Assembly: GCA_963783195.1 (NCBI GenBank)
Contig: CAWAMV010000003.1
Coordinates: forward strand, 1-64,000
Length of the DNA: 64,000 nt
Origin: Croceibacterium_B sp963783195
GTDB lineage: Bacteria; Pseudomonadota; Alphaproteobacteria; Sphingomonadales; Sphingomonadaceae
Reading direction: 5' to 3'
The notes beneath the pieces are model-generated. The model made no database searches. It saw only the letters and a list, made by a program, of their open reading frames with translations, and had not been told where the DNA came from. Below, piece by piece: positions 39,964 through 48,912 of this stretch. Position numbers and translations under genes: made by a program. Numbering within the stretch: the stretch's first letter is position 1; each line of letters opens with the position of its first letter.

Positions 39964-40437
39964 CTACGGCCCGCTGCCGCCCGGACCGCCCTGGGCGCCG
40001 GCGCCGGCGGCACCGACCTGGCCGATATTGCCGAACAGGTCCTGCAGGAACGTCCGCTCACGGCCCAGAGTCGGTGTCTCGTCGCTGTCGGGGCTGATGC
40101 GGACGACATCGTCCACGCCGGAACGCTTGGCCCCCACGACGTTGCCCGCTTCGTCGAAGCTGACGGCAAGGACCGAATGTTCGTAAATCTGCGGACGACC
40201 GAATGGCGCCTGCTTGGTGAAGCTGGACACGTAATACCAGGTTGGCTGGCCGAACTGGCTGATGAAGCTCGGCCGGCCAAGCGTGCCTTCCACGGACTGC
40301 TGGTTGTCGATGCCGGGCTGGATTCCGCCGATCAGCGATTCTTCCGCGATGAAGCCGCGGTGATCGTTGATCGTGCTGCATCCCGCCGCCAGCGCCGTGG
40401 CGCCCAGCAGGGCCGCGAAGCGAAACTTACCCGTCAT
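39964..40437 (-). CDS. bamE: BamE-like outer-membrane assembly lipoprotein
   Basis: A 157-residue lipoprotein (MTGKFRFAALLGATALAAGC, Cys20) with the SmpA/OmlA pattern: IQPGIDNQQSVEGTLGRPS and TWYYVSSFTKQAPFGRPQIYEHSVLAVSFDEAGNV across the domain. BamE supports the BAM complex that inserts beta-barrel proteins. The C-terminus is a glycine/alanine-rich tail. It diverges from the chaperone gene at 40588. Confidence 0.88.
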   Translation of the reverse strand: MTGKFRFAALLGATALAAGCSTINDHRGFIAEESLIGGIQPGIDNQQSVEGTLGRPSFISQFGQPTWYYVSSFTKQAPFGRPQIYEHSVLAVSFDEAGNVVGAKRSGVDDVVRISPDSDETPTLGRERTFLQDLFGNIGQVGAAGAGAQGGPGGSGP

Positions 40438-40587
40438 GTGTCGAAACCGTCTCCGATCCAAGGTGCGCATTGCCAGAAAGGCCGCCGCGCCTATATCGGC
40501 GCAGGCCTTAGGGGCTGGCGCGCCGCTGTGCAACGGCGCGCTTCGCGCCGGGGCGTTGAACCGCCGCTGAATGGACCTGCCGCACCG

Positions 40588-41118
40588 ATGAACCTGTTCT
40601 CCCGCCTGCTCCGCTCCACGCCGAACCCGCGCGAGGCGCTGCGCCCGCTTTGGCACCGGACGGTCGAGATCGCCCGCGAGCCTGAGTGGTACGCGACGTG
40701 CGGGGTGGCCGATTCCGTGGCCGGCCGCTTCGACATGATAACCGCCGTGCTCAGCCTCGTCCTGCTGCGGCTGGAGGACGCCGGCCGGGCGGCCGAGACG
40801 GCGCTGCTGACGGAGCTGTTCGTCGAGGACATGGACGGCCAGTTGCGCGAAAGCGGCGTTGGCGACGTCGTCGTCGGCAAGCACATGGGCCGGCTGATGG
40901 AATCGCTCGGCGGCCGCCTCGACGCCTACCGCCGGGCTCTCCACGCCAGCGGCGATGAAGCGCTGGCAGGGGCGCTGGAGCGCAACGTCACCTTCGACGA
41001 CGGAGCCGGCAGCGGTCGGACCGGGCCGGCAGAACTGGCAATCCGCATCCGCGGGCTGGAAGCGAACCTCGCGGCGACCGATCCCGAAGCGCTCGTGCAG
41101 GCAAGGATCGACCGATGA
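40588..41118 (+). CDS. Ubiquinol-cytochrome c chaperone family protein
   Basis: A 176-residue protein with the CBP3/UQCC1-like helical domain: EWYATCGVADSVAGRFDMITAVLSLVLLRLE and the VEDMDGQLRESGVGDVVVGKHMGRLMESLGGRLDAY segments. Mitochondrial relatives help assemble cytochrome b of complex III; the bacterial role is presumed similar. Its last codons overlap the next start (ATGA at 41115). Confidence 0.87.
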   Translation: MNLFSRLLRSTPNPREALRPLWHRTVEIAREPEWYATCGVADSVAGRFDMITAVLSLVLLRLEDAGRAAETALLTELFVEDMDGQLRESGVGDVVVGKHMGRLMESLGGRLDAYRRALHASGDEALAGALERNVTFDDGAGSGRTGPAELAIRIRGLEANLAATDPEALVQARIDR

Positions 41119-41627
41119 GCGCGCCTGAATTCCCCCGCCCGATCGACCGCCGTCACCTCCCGGCCCGGCCCCTCCAGCTCGAGGCCAACGAAGCCGAGCG
41201 CGCGGCACTCGCGGAGCGTTTCGGGCTGGTCTCCATCGGCCGGCTCGTCGCCGACGTCACGCTGACCGCGGATGGCGAGGCGATCGATGCCGACGGCTCG
41301 CTCGAGGCCGATATCGTCCAGTCCTGCGCCGTTTCGGGCGACGACCTGCCGGCCGAAATTCGCGAGCCGGTTATTCTGCGCTTCGTACCCGACAAGGGCG
41401 AAGCGGAAGCGGCGGAGGAGGTCGAGCTGGAAGAGGACGAACTCGACGAAATTCCCTTTGCCGGCCACGTTTTCGATTTGGGCGAGGCGATCGCACAGTC
41501 GCTTTCGCTGGCGATCGACCCCTACGCCGTCGGACCGGGCGCCGAAGAAGTGCGCAAGGAAAAAGGTCTGATGGACGAGGGCGAGGCGGGGCCATTCGGG
41601 GCGCTGGCGGCACTGAAGAAGGACTGA
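41115..41627 (+). CDS. yceD: YceD/DUF177-family protein
   Basis: A 170-residue acidic protein with the DUF177 layout: QSCAVSGDDLPAEIREPVILRF, an acidic stretch (EEVELEEDELDEIPF) and DLGEAIAQSLSLAIDPYAVGPGA. YceD proteins are linked to 23S rRNA accumulation. Pairing with the ubiquinol-cytochrome c chaperone is common in Alphaproteobacteria. The usual next gene, plsX, is absent; a convergent antiporter follows. Confidence 0.88.
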   Translation: MSAPEFPRPIDRRHLPARPLQLEANEAERAALAERFGLVSIGRLVADVTLTADGEAIDADGSLEADIVQSCAVSGDDLPAEIREPVILRFVPDKGEAEAAEEVELEEDELDEIPFAGHVFDLGEAIAQSLSLAIDPYAVGPGAEEVRKEKGLMDEGEAGPFGALAALKKD

Positions 41628-41632
41628 GCCCG

Positions 41633-42865
41633 TCAGCGACGGGACTTCTCCCGCCACGTCCCGTGCTTGCGGGTAAAGGGTGTAGCAAGCACCCCGTGCA
41701 CGACGACCGAGATTACCACGGCCAGGCTGGCGAGCGCCCAGACGACCGGCGGCGCGGACTCCTTCAGCGCGAAGACCGCGTAGAACAGGGCGGCGACGCC
41801 GACGGGTCCGAACCAGCCGGCGAAGAGCGCTTCGCGCCAGGTGTCGTAGGGGCGGCCGACTGCCTGTAGCAGCAGCCACCCGGGAATCCGGCGCAAGAGC
41901 ACGATCATCACGGCTGTCGCGAGCATCAGCCATCCCCCGGCCAGCCACAGGTGAACCGGCGCGGCCACCCCCAGCATGATGAAAACCGGAAGTACCAGCG
42001 CCCGGTCGACCACTTCCCGCATCGACGAACGCGTGTCGGCGCTCTCGTCCGGCTGGGCCCGCCTGAACACGATGCCGGCGACGAAAACCGCGAGAATGCC
42101 GTCCGCGCCGGCGAGGTGAGCGACTGACACGGCCAGGAGCGCCAGCATGAGGATCAGCGCCGTCGGCTCGCCGGGGGCCACCGATTCCTTCTCTGCCGCA
42201 GCGTCGTGCAGGATGCCCGCTCCCTTGCCCAGCAACCAGCCGATCACCACCGCCCCGCCGATTTCGCGTACGGCGTAAGTTGCGAAGGGCACGGCCACGT
42301 CACCACCCTTCATCAGCATGATCGGCAGCATCACGGCCGGCAAGGCGAGTCCATCGTTCGCGCCGCTTTCCGCAATGAGCGAGGCACGCGTGCTGGCGTC
42401 CACATTGCGTTCGGCCAGGCCGCCTGCGACGACGCTCCGCGCCAGAACCGGATCGGTCGGGGTAACGATCGCCCCGATCAGCAGCGCCATCAACGGCGGC
42501 AGGGGCAGCATCAGCAGCACCAGCCCGGTCGAACAGGCCCACATGAGCGCCATGCCCGGCAGGAGGACAAGCGCCATCGAGCGCCAGTTACGTCGGAAAT
42601 AGCCGGCTGGCAGGCCGATGGCCGCGCTCATCACCGACAGCGCCAGGGTTAAGCGGGCGAACTGTTCGAGAAAGTCGGCATGGACCTTGTTGTCGAAGAT
42701 GGCGAAGGGGAACAGCTCGAAGCCGACCGGCCCGATCGCCAGCCCGACCACGAGGCAGACCAGCGCTTCCGAACCCCAGAACGAGAACTTGACCCAGTTC
42801 CCGACGAGCCGGAGCAGCAGCACGGTTGCCGCCGCGATCGCCAGTGCGAGATTGAAGTCGCCCAT
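41633..42865 (-). CDS. Cation:proton antiporter (CPA1-type)
   Basis: A 410-residue protein with about twelve membrane helices. TPTDPVLARSVVAGG and the later AESGANDGLALPAVM are the antiporter core motifs (ESGANDGLA corresponds to the NhaP ion-binding helix). It should exchange Na+ or K+ for H+. It lies convergent to yceD with a 5-bp gap and is followed on the same strand by no close partner. Confidence 0.88.
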   Translation of the reverse strand: MGDFNLALAIAAATVLLLRLVGNWVKFSFWGSEALVCLVVGLAIGPVGFELFPFAIFDNKVHADFLEQFARLTLALSVMSAAIGLPAGYFRRNWRSMALVLLPGMALMWACSTGLVLLMLPLPPLMALLIGAIVTPTDPVLARSVVAGGLAERNVDASTRASLIAESGANDGLALPAVMLPIMLMKGGDVAVPFATYAVREIGGAVVIGWLLGKGAGILHDAAAEKESVAPGEPTALILMLALLAVSVAHLAGADGILAVFVAGIVFRRAQPDESADTRSSMREVVDRALVLPVFIMLGVAAPVHLWLAGGWLMLATAVMIVLLRRIPGWLLLQAVGRPYDTWREALFAGWFGPVGVAALFYAVFALKESAPPVVWALASLAVVISVVVHGVLATPFTRKHGTWREKSRR

Positions 42866-42928
42866 AACAGGGCAACACGTCCGGTGGCCTGCGGGTCCCT
42901 GCCCGCCCGACCGACCGCCGGGTCCCTG

Positions 42929-43480
42929 TTAGAACGGAATGTCGTCGTCGAGGTCGTCACCGAAGTTGGAGCCGCCGCCGGAGCCGCTTGCGCCGCCCGC
43001 GCCGCCGCCCTGGTTCCAGCCGCCACCGGAACCGCCGCCGGAGCCGCCGCCCGAACCGGAAGATCCGCCGCCGCCCCAGTCACCGCCCGCCACGCGAGCC
43101 ACCGCCACCGCCACGCCGCCGGCGCCCGGGGCGCCGTCGAGCATGGTCATCACGCCGCCGATGCCCCCCACCGACACTTCGGTCGAGTAGCGGTCGTTGC
43201 CGTTCTGGTCCTGCCACTTGCGCGTGCGGAGCTGCCCCTCGATGTAGACCTTGCTGCCCTTGCGCAGGTACTTCTCGGCCACGCCGACCAGGCCGTCGGA
43301 CTGCAGCACGACCGAGTGCCACTCGGTGCGCTCCTTGCGCTCGCCGGTGGTGCGATCCTTCCAGTTTTCGGACGTCGCAATGCGCAGGTTGCAGATGCGT
43401 CCGCCGTTCTGGAAGCTCTTCACTTCCGGGTCCGCCCCGAGGTTGCCGATTAGGATGACCTTGTTGACGCTGCCTGCCAT
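42929..43480 (-). CDS. ssb: Single-stranded DNA-binding protein
   Basis: A 183-residue SSB. The N-terminal OB fold (MAGSVNKVILIGNLGADPEV, EWHSVVLQ, YIEGQLRTRKWQDQ) is followed by a glycine-rich linker (about 115-175) and the acidic tip DDDIPF that recruits repair and replication proteins. ATG 43480 begins MAGSVNK; the frame upstream is non-coding. It coats single-stranded DNA as a tetramer. Confidence 0.95.
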   Translation of the reverse strand: MAGSVNKVILIGNLGADPEVKSFQNGGRICNLRIATSENWKDRTTGERKERTEWHSVVLQSDGLVGVAEKYLRKGSKVYIEGQLRTRKWQDQNGNDRYSTEVSVGGIGGVMTMLDGAPGAGGVAVAVARVAGGDWGGGGSSGSGGGSGGGSGGGWNQGGGAGGASGSGGGSNFGDDLDDDIPF

Positions 43481-43499
43481 GTGATTCCTCTCGAAGGGG

Positions 43500-43553
43500 T
43501 CAAAGGCCCGCGGCGACCGCCAGCCAGTATGTGATTCCGCCGACCAGATAGGC
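43500..43553 (-). repeat. Second copy of the feoB 3' end
   Basis: This stretch repeats 43604-43657, the last ~50 bp of feoB. Both copies encode a peptide ending TYWLAVAAGL plus a stop, and both stops lie at the same place in the repeat (TGA here, TAG in feoB). The two peptides agree at 13 of the last 17 residues. The copies start 104 bp apart and this one is in a different frame from feoB. It appears to be a recombination remnant of another feoB. Confidence 0.7.
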
Positions 43554-43603
43554 CCCCGCCGGCCTGCCGGGCAACCGCCTTCCGGCAATTATCCCGAGCT
43601 GGG

Positions 43604-45454
43604 CTAAAGCCCCGCGGCCACCGCCAGCCAGTACGTCAGGCCCGCGAAAACGTAGGCCAGCGCAAACAGGTACGCCAACATGAAGGCGGGCCATTTCCAC
43701 CCGTTCGTTTCGCGCCGGGCGACGGCGATTGTCGACAGGCACTGCGGGGCGAAGACGAACCAGGCGAGGAAGGCGAGCGCGGTCGGCAGGGTCCAGCGCG
43801 ACTGCAGTTGCGGCACCAGGCTGGCGGCGGCTGCGTCCTCGTCCTCGGCGTCGACGGCATAGGTCGTGGCGAGCGACGAGACGGCCACCTCGCGCGCGGC
43901 CATCGCCGGGATCAGCGCAAGCGCGATCTCGTGATTGAAACCGATGGGCTTGACCACCACTTCCAGCCCGCTGGCGATGTGCCCGGCGATGCTCGCTTCC
44001 GACTGGCTCTTGCCCGGCGCGGCCTGGGGAAAGCTCAGCAGCAGCCACAGGACCACCGTCACGGTAAAGATGATCGTCCCGGCCCGGCGCAGGAAGATCC
44101 AGGCGCGCTGCCACAGCCCGATGGCCAGGTCGCGGAGCGGCGGAAGCTGGTACTTGGGCAGTTCCATGATGAAGCCCGAGGCGTCGCCCCGCGTCACCGT
44201 GCGGCGCAGGACCAGCGCCGCGAAGAAGGCGCCGACGATGCCCGCGACGTAGAGCGTAAACAGCACCAGCCCCTGCAGCCCGATGCTGCCGCCGATGGTG
44301 CGGGCGGGGATGAACGCGGCGATGATCACGGCGTAGACCGGCAGGCGAGCCGAACAGGTCATCAGCGGCGCGATCAGGATCGTCGTCAGCCGGTCCTTGG
44401 GGTCGGCGATCGCACGTGTCGCCATGATGCCGGGGATGGCGCAGGCGAAGCTGGACAGGAGCGGGATGAAGCTGCGGCCCGACAGCCCGACGCGGGCCAT
44501 CATGCGGTCCATCAGGAACGCCGCGCGCGCCATGTAGCCCGATTGCTCCATCGCCAGGATGAAGGCGAACAGGATGATGATCTGCGGCAGGAACACCACG
44601 ACCGAGCCGACCCCGGCCAGCACGCCTTCGGTCAGCAGGTCGCGCGGCAACCCGGCGGGAAGATAGGCGTTGGCCGCGTCGATCAGCGCCGTCACCCCGG
44701 CTTCCAGCGCGTCGGCGAACGGCGTCGCCCAGGCGAACACCGCCTGGAACATCACGAACAGCAGGCCAAGCAGGATCAGCGGCCCGAACCAGGGATGCAG
44801 CAGCACCTTGTCGAGGCTCGCGTGCAGACGGTGTTGCGTGGTTTCGGAAAGGATCGCGACCTTGGCGATGTTGCGCGCCACCAGCCGCCGCTCGGGCAGC
44901 GTCACGTGCGGCCGGGGATGCCCGTGGTCCTCCACCGCGCGCGTCTCTGCATTGCCGATCGCGGCGACGAGTTCCGGGATTCCCTTGCGCCGTACTGCGA
45001 CTGTCGGGACGACCGGCACGCCGAGCGCCTCGGACAGCGCCGCCGGGTCGAGCGTCAGCCCGTCGCGTTCGGCGAGGTCGACCATGTTGAGCGCCACCAC
45101 GACCGGTCGGCCGAGCTCGATCAGTTCCTGCGCGAAGACGAGGTGCTGCTCGAGGTTGGCCGCGTCGAGGACGATGACCAGCACTTCGGGCGTGGCCTCG
45201 CCGGGAAACTCGCCGAGCACGACCTTGCGGGTCACTTCCTCGTCGGGACTGGCGGCGTCGAGCGCATAGGAGCCGGGCAGGTCGACCAGCTCGACGGGCT
45301 CGCCGCTCGGCAGGACCATGCGGCCCGACTTCCGCTCCACCGTCACGCCGGCATAATTGGCGATCTTCTGCCGCGCGCCGGTCAGCACGTTGAACAGGGC
45401 GCTCTTGCCGCAATTGGGATTGCCGACGAGTGCAGCGGTCCGGAGGCGCGTCAC
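43604..45454 (-). CDS. feoB: Ferrous iron transport protein B
   Basis: A 616-residue inner-membrane Fe(II) transporter. An N-terminal G domain carries GNPNCGKS (11-18, G1), VDLPGSYAL (G3) and ALNMVDLA (G4, NMVD). A helical membrane domain with two Gate motifs follows, with cysteine at FACAIPGIMATRA and MTCSARLPVY. It starts at GTG 45454, one base after the feoA stop, so the pair is cotranslated. A candidate Fur box lies upstream of feoA. The 3' end is duplicated immediately downstream. Confidence 0.94.
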   Translation of the reverse strand: MTRLRTAALVGNPNCGKSALFNVLTGARQKIANYAGVTVERKSGRMVLPSGEPVELVDLPGSYALDAASPDEEVTRKVVLGEFPGEATPEVLVIVLDAANLEQHLVFAQELIELGRPVVVALNMVDLAERDGLTLDPAALSEALGVPVVPTVAVRRKGIPELVAAIGNAETRAVEDHGHPRPHVTLPERRLVARNIAKVAILSETTQHRLHASLDKVLLHPWFGPLILLGLLFVMFQAVFAWATPFADALEAGVTALIDAANAYLPAGLPRDLLTEGVLAGVGSVVVFLPQIIILFAFILAMEQSGYMARAAFLMDRMMARVGLSGRSFIPLLSSFACAIPGIMATRAIADPKDRLTTILIAPLMTCSARLPVYAVIIAAFIPARTIGGSIGLQGLVLFTLYVAGIVGAFFAALVLRRTVTRGDASGFIMELPKYQLPPLRDLAIGLWQRAWIFLRRAGTIIFTVTVVLWLLLSFPQAAPGKSQSEASIAGHIASGLEVVVKPIGFNHEIALALIPAMAAREVAVSSLATTYAVDAEDEDAAAASLVPQLQSRWTLPTALAFLAWFVFAPQCLSTIAVARRETNGWKWPAFMLAYLFALAYVFAGLTYWLAVAAGL

Positions 45455-45455
45455 G

Positions 45456-45695
45456 TCAGACCTCCTCGACAGTCATCGCAGCGGCATGGCTGCGACGCAG
45501 GGCGAGGACCATGCGGCCGACGAGAATCGCCAGCGGATCGCGCCCGCCGAACACCCCGCGGTGCGCCACCGCGATGCGGGCGCCCAGGTCCACCCCCAGC
45601 GCGCGCAGCCGCTTGGCCTCCTCGGGGGAGAGCGCACCCCAGTCGATCGCAACGATCTCGGCGCGGCGGCGGGGCGGAAGTTCGTCCAGCGTCAT
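45456..45695 (-). CDS. feoA: Ferrous iron transport protein A
   Basis: A 79-residue SH3-like protein. The family segments are LSPEEAKRLRALGVDLGARIAVAHRG and DPLAILVGRMVLALRR. FeoA is an accessory to FeoB. It is the first gene of feoAB and follows the candidate Fur box. A short N-terminal basic stretch (PPRRRAEIV) precedes the fold. Confidence 0.9.
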   Translation of the reverse strand: MTLDELPPRRRAEIVAIDWGALSPEEAKRLRALGVDLGARIAVAHRGVFGGRDPLAILVGRMVLALRRSHAAAMTVEEV

Positions 45696-45722
45696 GGCCG
45701 GGCGGTGACAGAACTGCGGGCT

Positions 45723-45742
45723 AATTGCAACTGGCTCGCATT
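45723..45742 (-). promoter_or_regulatory. Candidate Fur box upstream of feoAB
   Basis: The plus strand reads AATTGCAACTGGCTCGCATT, an imperfect inverted repeat (AATTGCA / TCGCATT) resembling Fur boxes of Proteobacteria. It lies 28 bp upstream of the feoA start, in the position to block its promoter under iron sufficiency. Confidence 0.5.
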
Positions 45743-45769
45743 AACTACTGGCGCGTCCAAGGAGAGTTG

Positions 45770-46426
45770 TCAGCGCGCCGGGTAACGCAGGCGGCCAAGA
45801 AAGCGCATGACGTCGAAACGCTCGCGCTGGCCGAAGATCTGCGCCTTGGCCTTCTCGAACTTCATCACTCCTTCGATCCGCCGATCGAGGAAAGCCCGGG
45901 TCTCGGCCTTGTCCTCGCTCTCGTCGTTGACGAAGATGGCGAGCGTCGCGGCGTAGATCGAGGCGAGGATCGCCCGCTTGGTATAGTGGTTGTAGTCGGT
46001 CGCCGTATCGCCGGCGAGGCGCCACATGGCATCGGCGCTCGACCATCCCAGTTTTGCCGCCCGGACGGCGTTCTGCGGCATCGCCTGTATCGCCAGCGCG
46101 CGGCGCAGAGCCTCTTCAAGTCCGTCGACCGCCTCGAGTCGGAACCAGACCAGCGCGCGAATCCTTTCGCGGATCGGCATCGCGGCGATCACCTCGGGCG
46201 AAAATGCCCGCTTCATCTGTTCGTCTATCGCCGCCACCCAAGCAGCGATCATGTCCATCGCCCCGCCGGGATAGGCCAGCCGGGCGACCGGGGGCTCGAC
46301 GCCCGCTGCTTTCGCCGCGCTGTCGAGCGCCGCGTCGGTCCAGCCGTCGAAAATGGCCGCCGCAGCAACCCGCGGGGCAAGTTCGAGCCGCAGTTCGTCG
46401 AGCGTGAGGTCGGCCGCGGCAGCCAT
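45770..46426 (-). CDS. coq9: COQ9-family protein
   Basis: A 218-residue helical protein. The TetR-like fold and lipid-binding segments of COQ9 are visible: IRALVWFRLEAVDGLEEALRRALAIQAMPQNA and GWSSADAMWRLAGDTATDYNHYTKRAILASIYAAT. COQ9 delivers substrate during ubiquinone synthesis. It begins two bases after the stop of the upstream ankyrin gene. Confidence 0.9.
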   Translation of the reverse strand: MAAAADLTLDELRLELAPRVAAAAIFDGWTDAALDSAAKAAGVEPPVARLAYPGGAMDMIAAWVAAIDEQMKRAFSPEVIAAMPIRERIRALVWFRLEAVDGLEEALRRALAIQAMPQNAVRAAKLGWSSADAMWRLAGDTATDYNHYTKRAILASIYAATLAIFVNDESEDKAETRAFLDRRIEGVMKFEKAKAQIFGQRERFDVMRFLGRLRYPAR

Positions 46427-46428
46427 CG

Positions 46429-47073
46429 TCAGAACGAAGGCCCGTAGACCTGGTCGGACTTTTCCTTGGCGTCCTTGTCGGTCAGCCGTTCGATTTCGTT
46501 CAGCATGGCCTGGCCCGAATTGTCGAGCGAGGCGTAATCGCGCGCCGAGCGGCCCGAGTTGTCATGCCGGTCGGGATCGGCACCAGCCTTCAACAGCACA
46601 CGCAGCATCGGCAGGTCGCGGCGATGCACGGCGGAGATCAGCGGCGTCTCGCCTGCATTGTTCGCCACGTCGACCCGGGCACCGTGTTGCGTCAGCAGGG
46701 CGAGCCCTTCCACCCAGCCCATCTGCGCGGCGAGCAGAAGCGGCGTGACGCCCTGCTTGTCGGCCAGGTTGGGATTGGCCTTCAGCCCGAAGAGCAACTC
46801 CATCCATTCAAGATCGCGCCGCTGGGTGGCGAGCCACAGCCCGGTATAGCCCTTGGTGATGTCGCGCGCGTCGATGACCGTGGGGCTCTTGTTGTAGAGG
46901 TCGATGACCTTGCCCCGGTCCTTCTTGTCGACCGCTTCGAGGAACTTGTATCCGTCGGAATAGACCTGCGCTCCCGCCGGGACCGCCGCCAGCATGATTG
47001 CCCCTGCAATCGTCGCCCGCTTGATGCGATGGGCCAATGCCACCTTGCTTGCCTCCAGGAATTGTCCGGCCAC
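46429..47073 (-). CDS. Exported ankyrin-repeat protein
   Basis: A 214-residue protein. A hydrophobic signal segment (IKRATIAGAIMLAAVPAGAQ, ending near residue 35) is followed by about four ankyrin repeats, for example QGVTPLLLAAQMGWVEGLALLTQHGARVD and AGETPLISAVHRRDLPMLRVLLKAGADPDRHD. It is probably periplasmic. Ankyrin repeats bind other proteins; the partner is unknown. The gene is upstream of coq9, with two bases between. Confidence 0.88.
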   Translation of the reverse strand: MAGQFLEASKVALAHRIKRATIAGAIMLAAVPAGAQVYSDGYKFLEAVDKKDRGKVIDLYNKSPTVIDARDITKGYTGLWLATQRRDLEWMELLFGLKANPNLADKQGVTPLLLAAQMGWVEGLALLTQHGARVDVANNAGETPLISAVHRRDLPMLRVLLKAGADPDRHDNSGRSARDYASLDNSGQAMLNEIERLTDKDAKEKSDQVYGPSF

Positions 47074-47138
47074 GAAATTTGCGCAAAAGGCCGCGTTAAA
47101 GACGCAGGTCGCCCTTGCCGCCCGCCGGTTAGCAGAGC

Positions 47139-47765
47139 ATGAACCGAAGCGCCATGCCTCGTACCCTTATCGCTTCGCTTTCCGCCCCCCTCCTCGTTGC
47201 CGGCCTCGCCCTTGCCCTGGGCGCCTGCCAGCAAAATGCCGGCGAAGCGCCGCCGCTCGAAGGGGCCAGCATCGGCGGTCCCTTCACGCTGGAGAATGCG
47301 CAGGGCCAGCCGGTCAGCTGGTCCGACTTCGACGGCAAGTATCGCATCGTCTATTTCGGCTACACCTACTGCCCCGACGTCTGCCCGACCGATGTCCAGC
47401 GGATCGCCGCCGGCTACAACGCCTTCAAGGCCGAACACCCCGATCTCGCCAAGGACATCGTGCCGATCTTCATAACGGTCGATCCCAGGCGCGACACGCC
47501 CGAGAAGGTCGGTGAGTTCACCCATGCCTTCTCCGACGACATCGTCGGCCTGACCGGGACCGAGGAGCAGGTCGACAAGGTGGCCAAGGAATTCGCCGTC
47601 TACGTCGAGCGCGGTCAGCCGAACGAGGAAGGCGGCTATCTCGTAAACCATTCGTCGGCCACCTACCTGATGGGCCGCAAGGGCGAACCGATCGCCGTGC
47701 TGCCGACCGACCAGGTGGACAAGGGGAAGGCGTTTGCCGCCGAGCTGGAAAAATGGGTGAGTTGA
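47139..47765 (+). CDS. SCO-family copper chaperone (SenC)
   Basis: A 208-residue lipoprotein (lipobox LALGAC, Cys30) with a thioredoxin fold. The copper ligands are C78 and C82 (YCPDVCP) and H171 (VNHSS). It inserts copper into cytochrome c oxidase CuA or keeps it reduced. The 3' end overlaps the YcgN gene by 13 bp. Confidence 0.93.
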   Translation: MNRSAMPRTLIASLSAPLLVAGLALALGACQQNAGEAPPLEGASIGGPFTLENAQGQPVSWSDFDGKYRIVYFGYTYCPDVCPTDVQRIAAGYNAFKAEHPDLAKDIVPIFITVDPRRDTPEKVGEFTHAFSDDIVGLTGTEEQVDKVAKEFAVYVERGQPNEEGGYLVNHSSATYLMGRKGEPIAVLPTDQVDKGKAFAAELEKWVS

Positions 47766-48199
47766 GACCGCGCTTCTGGGAGCTGCCGCTGGACGAGCTC
47801 TCGCGCGATGAATGGGAAGCGCTGTGCGATGGCTGCGGCCGCTGCTGTCTGCACAAGCTGGAGGACGAGGACACCGGCGAGATCGCCGAGACCAACGTCG
47901 CCTGCAAGCTGCTCGACACCGAAACCGCGCAATGCCGCGACTATCGCCACCGCAAGGCCTTCGTGCCCGACTGCCTGCGCCTGACGCTCAAGCTGGTCGG
48001 CACCGTGCCCTGGCTGCCTGACACCTGCGCCTATCGCCGGCGCTGGGAAGATCGGCCGCTGCCGCAGTGGCACCACCTGCTGACAGGTGACCGGCGAGCG
48101 ATGGAGGCGGCCGGGGCCAGCGTGGCCGGCAAGGTCGTGAGCGAAGTCGACGCGGGTCCGCTCGAACACCACGTTGTCGAATGGGAAGTGGACGCATGA
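47753..48199 (+). CDS. YcgN-family cysteine cluster protein
   Basis: A 148-residue UPF0260 protein. It has the cysteine cluster CDGCGRCC near residue 25 and further cysteines at VACKLL, AQCRDY and PDCLRL, which could bind Fe-S or zinc. The function is not established. It overlaps SCO and the next gene (ATGA at 48196). Confidence 0.88.
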   Translation: MGELRPRFWELPLDELSRDEWEALCDGCGRCCLHKLEDEDTGEIAETNVACKLLDTETAQCRDYRHRKAFVPDCLRLTLKLVGTVPWLPDTCAYRRRWEDRPLPQWHHLLTGDRRAMEAAGASVAGKVVSEVDAGPLEHHVVEWEVDA

Positions 48200-48912
48200 T
48201 CGACTGGTTGCGGCGTCCCGACCCCGCGGTCGAGATCGGCGGCCGCATCGTCCCGATCGCCGTGCGCCGCCACGCGCGCGCGCGCCGCCTGACCATGCGC
48301 CTCGCGCCCGATGGCAGCGAAGTGCGCGTGACCCTGCCGTCATGGTGCTCGAACCGGGAGGCACTGGTTTTCGCCAGTTCGCGGCTCGACTGGCTGGAAA
48401 GCCAGCTGGCGAAGGTCCCGCGGGCTGAACCGCCGCTGCCGGGCGGGACCCTGCCCTATCGCGGGCTGACGGTCGTCATCGACTGGGCGGAAAACCGCCG
48501 GCGCACACCAAGGCTCGAAGGCGAGGCGCTCGCCGTGGGGGGACCGGAGGAAAGCCTCGCTGCTCGCCTGCAGCGCTGGCTGGAAAGCGAAGCCCGCCGG
48601 CTGCTGGGCGAGGACCTGGCGCATTATTGCACGCGCGCGGGCCGGCCGGTCGCGCCGCTGCGGCTATCGCGGGCCCAGCGGCGTTGGGGTTCATGCTCCG
48701 ACCGCGAGGCGATCCGCATCAACTGGCGGCTCGTCATGGCGCCCGACGAGGTCCGCCGCTCGGTCGTGGCGCACGAGGTCGCCCACCTGGCGCACTTCGA
48801 TCACTCGCCCGCCTTCCACGCCGAGCTGGGCCGGCTGTTCGAAGGCGATCTGCCGGCCGCCGACCGCTGGCTCAGGGATCACGGCCGCACCCTCTACGGG
48901 CCGTTCGGCTAG
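48196..48912 (+). CDS. YgjP-like M48/DUF45 metallopeptidase
   Basis: A 238-residue protein of the YgjP family. The zinc motif is H193-E-V-A-H197 with H203 as the probable third ligand in FDHSPAFH. The preceding QRRWGSCSDR and INWRLVMAP segments are typical. Physiological substrate is unknown. The start overlaps the YcgN stop, and its own stop overlaps the TonB receptor's stop (CTAG at 48909-48912). Confidence 0.87.
   Translation: MIDWLRRPDPAVEIGGRIVPIAVRRHARARRLTMRLAPDGSEVRVTLPSWCSNREALVFASSRLDWLESQLAKVPRAEPPLPGGTLPYRGLTVVIDWAENRRRTPRLEGEALAVGGPEESLAARLQRWLESEARRLLGEDLAHYCTRAGRPVAPLRLSRAQRRWGSCSDREAIRINWRLVMAPDEVRRSVVAHEVAHLAHFDHSPAFHAELGRLFEGDLPAADRWLRDHGRTLYGPFG

Noticed and set aside
43500..45413. 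637-codon open frame on the minus strand overlapping feoB
   Set aside because: Mostly an out-of-frame shadow of feoB. Only its last 17 codons resemble a protein, the feoB tail duplicate, which is listed separately.
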